Source: Candidatus Ornithospirochaeta stercoripullorum (lineage in GTDB: Bacteria; Spirochaetota; Spirochaetia; Sphaerochaetales; Sphaerochaetaceae). From it: a stretch of DNA of 38,897 nucleotides. Under the pieces are notes generated by a model. It was not told where the DNA came from. It searched no databases and saw only the letters and a list, made by a program, of their open reading frames with translations. A program made the position numbers and the translations under genes. This document shows, in pieces, positions 37,099 through 38,897 of the stretch (its first letter is position 1; every line of letters begins with the position of its first letter). The stretch is from assembly GCA_017694595.1 (NCBI GenBank), contig JADIMT010000003.1:1-38897 (forward strand). Reading direction: 5' to 3'.

Positions 37099-37706
37099 TG
37101 ATCAAGCCTCTCTATCTCATCGGATCCTGCATAGAGCGAGGTGAGCTTCTCCGGCAATGATTTCACGATGATGAAGACAAGAATCAATGTGACTATCTTG
37201 TCAGGAACGTCAACAATCACTTCATCAAAGAACGATGAGAGCCAGAGTGGTATTGAAGCCGCTTGTGCAGCTGCGAAGACTGCATCTCCCCAGATGTTGC
37301 CAGTCTGTCCTCCCCAGAAGATGATATTGAGAGGAGTGGATACAACGATGGCTGCAAGCGCAGCAACAAGCGATGTGATCAGAGCTTTCGGGAATGTCTG
37401 CATAAAGCCGCTTCTGGCCATGACACCAACGAAAAAGCCGATGAAAAGGCTGGAGAGCGCATAAATTATGGAGATGGAATCGCCCATTACGAGGCCATAG
37501 ATTATATTATTCAGCGCGCCGCTTATACCACCGATGACTGGACCACCAAGGCATGCTGCGATGCATGTTCCGATGCTATCAAGCCATAGTGGAAGCTTGA
37601 GGGCCTGTGCGAAAAACTTGCCTATGAAGTTGATTCCTATACAGGCAGGAATCAATACAATTGTCGCTGTGTCGAATTTAGTTCTGAAGATATTGTTCTT
37701 CATCAT
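37095..37706 (-). CDS. ECF transporter S component-like membrane protein
   Basis: 'LPLWLDSIGTCIAACLGGPVIGGISGALNNIIYGL'; gene order S-T-A. Confidence 0.8.
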   Translation of the reverse strand: MMKNNIFRTKFDTATIVLIPACIGINFIGKFFAQALKLPLWLDSIGTCIAACLGGPVIGGISGALNNIIYGLVMGDSISIIYALSSLFIGFFVGVMARSGFMQTFPKALITSLVAALAAIVVSTPLNIIFWGGQTGNIWGDAVFAAAQAASIPLWLSSFFDEVIVDVPDKIVTLILVFIIVKSLPEKLTSLYAGSDEIERLDQ

Positions 37707-38445
37707 TCATTCCTCCGTCAATTTCATGCAGCGTTTCAAGCGCAAGCATGATTTCATCTTTCTCTCCATCCATAGCGTCACGGGAAGCGGCTGCATACCG
37801 GCCAACAGAAGAGGGGACATCGCTCTTGAATGCTGATACTGTATTCAGCACGGAAGCTGCATGTATGCCCCTCAGTGAAGCAACTGTCAGCAAAGTTGCT
37901 GTCTCCATATCTGAAGCCAGCGCTGGCGTAGCTGACCACTTCGCATATAGTTCAGGATTTCTATCGCTATACATCGTATCATGACTACGGCAGATTCCGG
38001 TGAAAAATCTTAGTTTGAGCTCTCTCGCTTTACGCCGCAGTGTTTCTACAAGGTCGATATCTGCAATGGCAGGGTATTCGGAATCGATATAGCCTTTGCT
38101 TGTACCATCATTCCTGATAGCTCCAGTGACAATTACCAAGTCGCCGATTGCAATATCGCTTTTGAGCGCCCCAGAACTTCCGATGCGGATAATCCACTCA
38201 ACGCCAAGCTTGCCCAGCTCCTCCACTGCTATTGCTGTAGAAGGGCCTCCCATGCCTGTTGAGATGCTGAGGATTCTAGTTCCCTTGTAAGAACCAGCTA
38301 TGCTCCTGTACTCCCTGTTCATGCCATAATCATCTGTATCTGTGAAATAATCTGCTATCCGCTCGGCACGTTTGGGATCCCCTGGCAGGATGGCGAAGCG
38401 TGTCGCAATACTTTCATCCAGTTGTATATGAGGCATTCGTTCCAT
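37678..38445 (-). CDS. udp: Uridine phosphorylase-like nucleoside phosphorylase
   Basis: 'FAILPGDPKRAERIADYF', 'STGMGGPSTAIAVEELGKLGVEWIIRIGSSGAL', 'ASDMETATLLTVASLRG'; start placed by SD AAGGTG. Confidence 0.9.
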   Translation of the reverse strand: MERMPHIQLDESIATRFAILPGDPKRAERIADYFTDTDDYGMNREYRSIAGSYKGTRILSISTGMGGPSTAIAVEELGKLGVEWIIRIGSSGALKSDIAIGDLVIVTGAIRNDGTSKGYIDSEYPAIADIDLVETLRRKARELKLRFFTGICRSHDTMYSDRNPELYAKWSATPALASDMETATLLTVASLRGIHAASVLNTVSAFKSDVPSSVGRYAAASRDAMDGEKDEIMLALETLHEIDGGMNDEEQYLQN

Positions 38446-38493
38446 ATTTTTCACCTTTGCCATTTTAGCACTCATTCGCTTTATAATTAAATC

Positions 38494-38897
38494 ATGAATG
38501 ATTTGATTCTCGTAATTGATATGCAAAATGCCTATCGCGAGGGGATGCCGTGGGCATGTCATGCCTTTGGCGACACGATAAGCAATATAAAGAAATTGCT
38601 GGATAGTGGCAGAGATGCTGCTTTTACGCTTTTCATCCCGCCTGCAAAGCCTTTTGGTGCATGGAATGAATATATGAGAGTAAACAAAAGCATCAATGAA
38701 AACGAGTGGGCTGGAAAGCTTATCGATGAGCTTGTTCCTTATACCGAGCATTATCCTGTCTTTGAGAAATCAACATACTCATCGCTTTCAAATCCTGTCT
38801 TTCGTGAGCTTGCGCATAAATATGAGCGCCTTGTAGTCACTGGCGTAGTGGCAGAATGCTGTGTTCTGTCCACTGTCTTGAGCGCTATCGACGAAGG
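38494..38897 (+). CDS. Isochorismatase/nicotinamidase-family cysteine hydrolase, partial at window edge
   Basis: Own translation: MNDLILVIDMQNAYREGMPWACHAFGDTI...HYPVFEKSTYSSLSNPVFRELAHKYERLVVTGVVAECCVLSTVLSAIDE; not in the ORF track because it runs off the window. Confidence 0.88.
   Translation, partial: MNDLILVIDMQNAYREGMPWACHAFGDTISNIKKLLDSGRDAAFTLFIPPAKPFGAWNEYMRVNKSINENEWAGKLIDELVPYTEHYPVFEKSTYSSLSNPVFRELAHKYERLVVTGVVAECCVLSTVLSAIDE

Overview
Window of about 38.9 kb, densely coding. Protein style (SBP signal peptides such as 'SVFASG' and 'SLFAQG', BMP/PnrA-type transport) suggests a Spirochaetota genome, perhaps Sphaerochaeta/Treponema-like; this is inference only. Main blocks, left to right: (1) a decayed IS110-type transposase fragment; (2) an NCS2/AzgA purine permease, then an SGNH esterase and a left-handed beta-helix (LbH) sugar-nucleotidyltransferase-like protein whose C-terminus is a DpnI/Dam-replacing-type winged helix; (3) an AT-rich patch of ORFans with a DNA-methyltransferase C-terminal relic, then a beta-helix lipoprotein behind a G9 tract lying between a perfect TTGACA and a -10-like hexamer; (4) a galacturonate operon (uxaB-uxaA-uxaC-iclR, minus strand) beside a GH28 polygalacturonase pseudogene with three frame lesions; two ~100-bp regulatory cassettes with identical internal spacing lie nearby; (5) a BMP nucleoside ABC operon with purine nucleoside phosphorylase; (6) a DUF985 cupin and a DUF4143 ATPase separated by four exact-period 23-bp repeats; (7) metallophosphoesterase/ParB-like pair, flavodoxin, Gfo/Idh oxidoreductase, ABC ATPase; (8) a LacI-phnD-phnC-phnE-phnE-5'-nucleotidase operon; (9) an ECF transporter with uridine phosphorylase, divergent from a partial isochorismatase-family gene. 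Best leads: the poly-G promoter, the R-M-like scar or domain fusion at 2.7-4.9 kb, the 23-bp repeats, and the paired pectin cassettes. No tRNA, rRNA or CRISPR array was seen.
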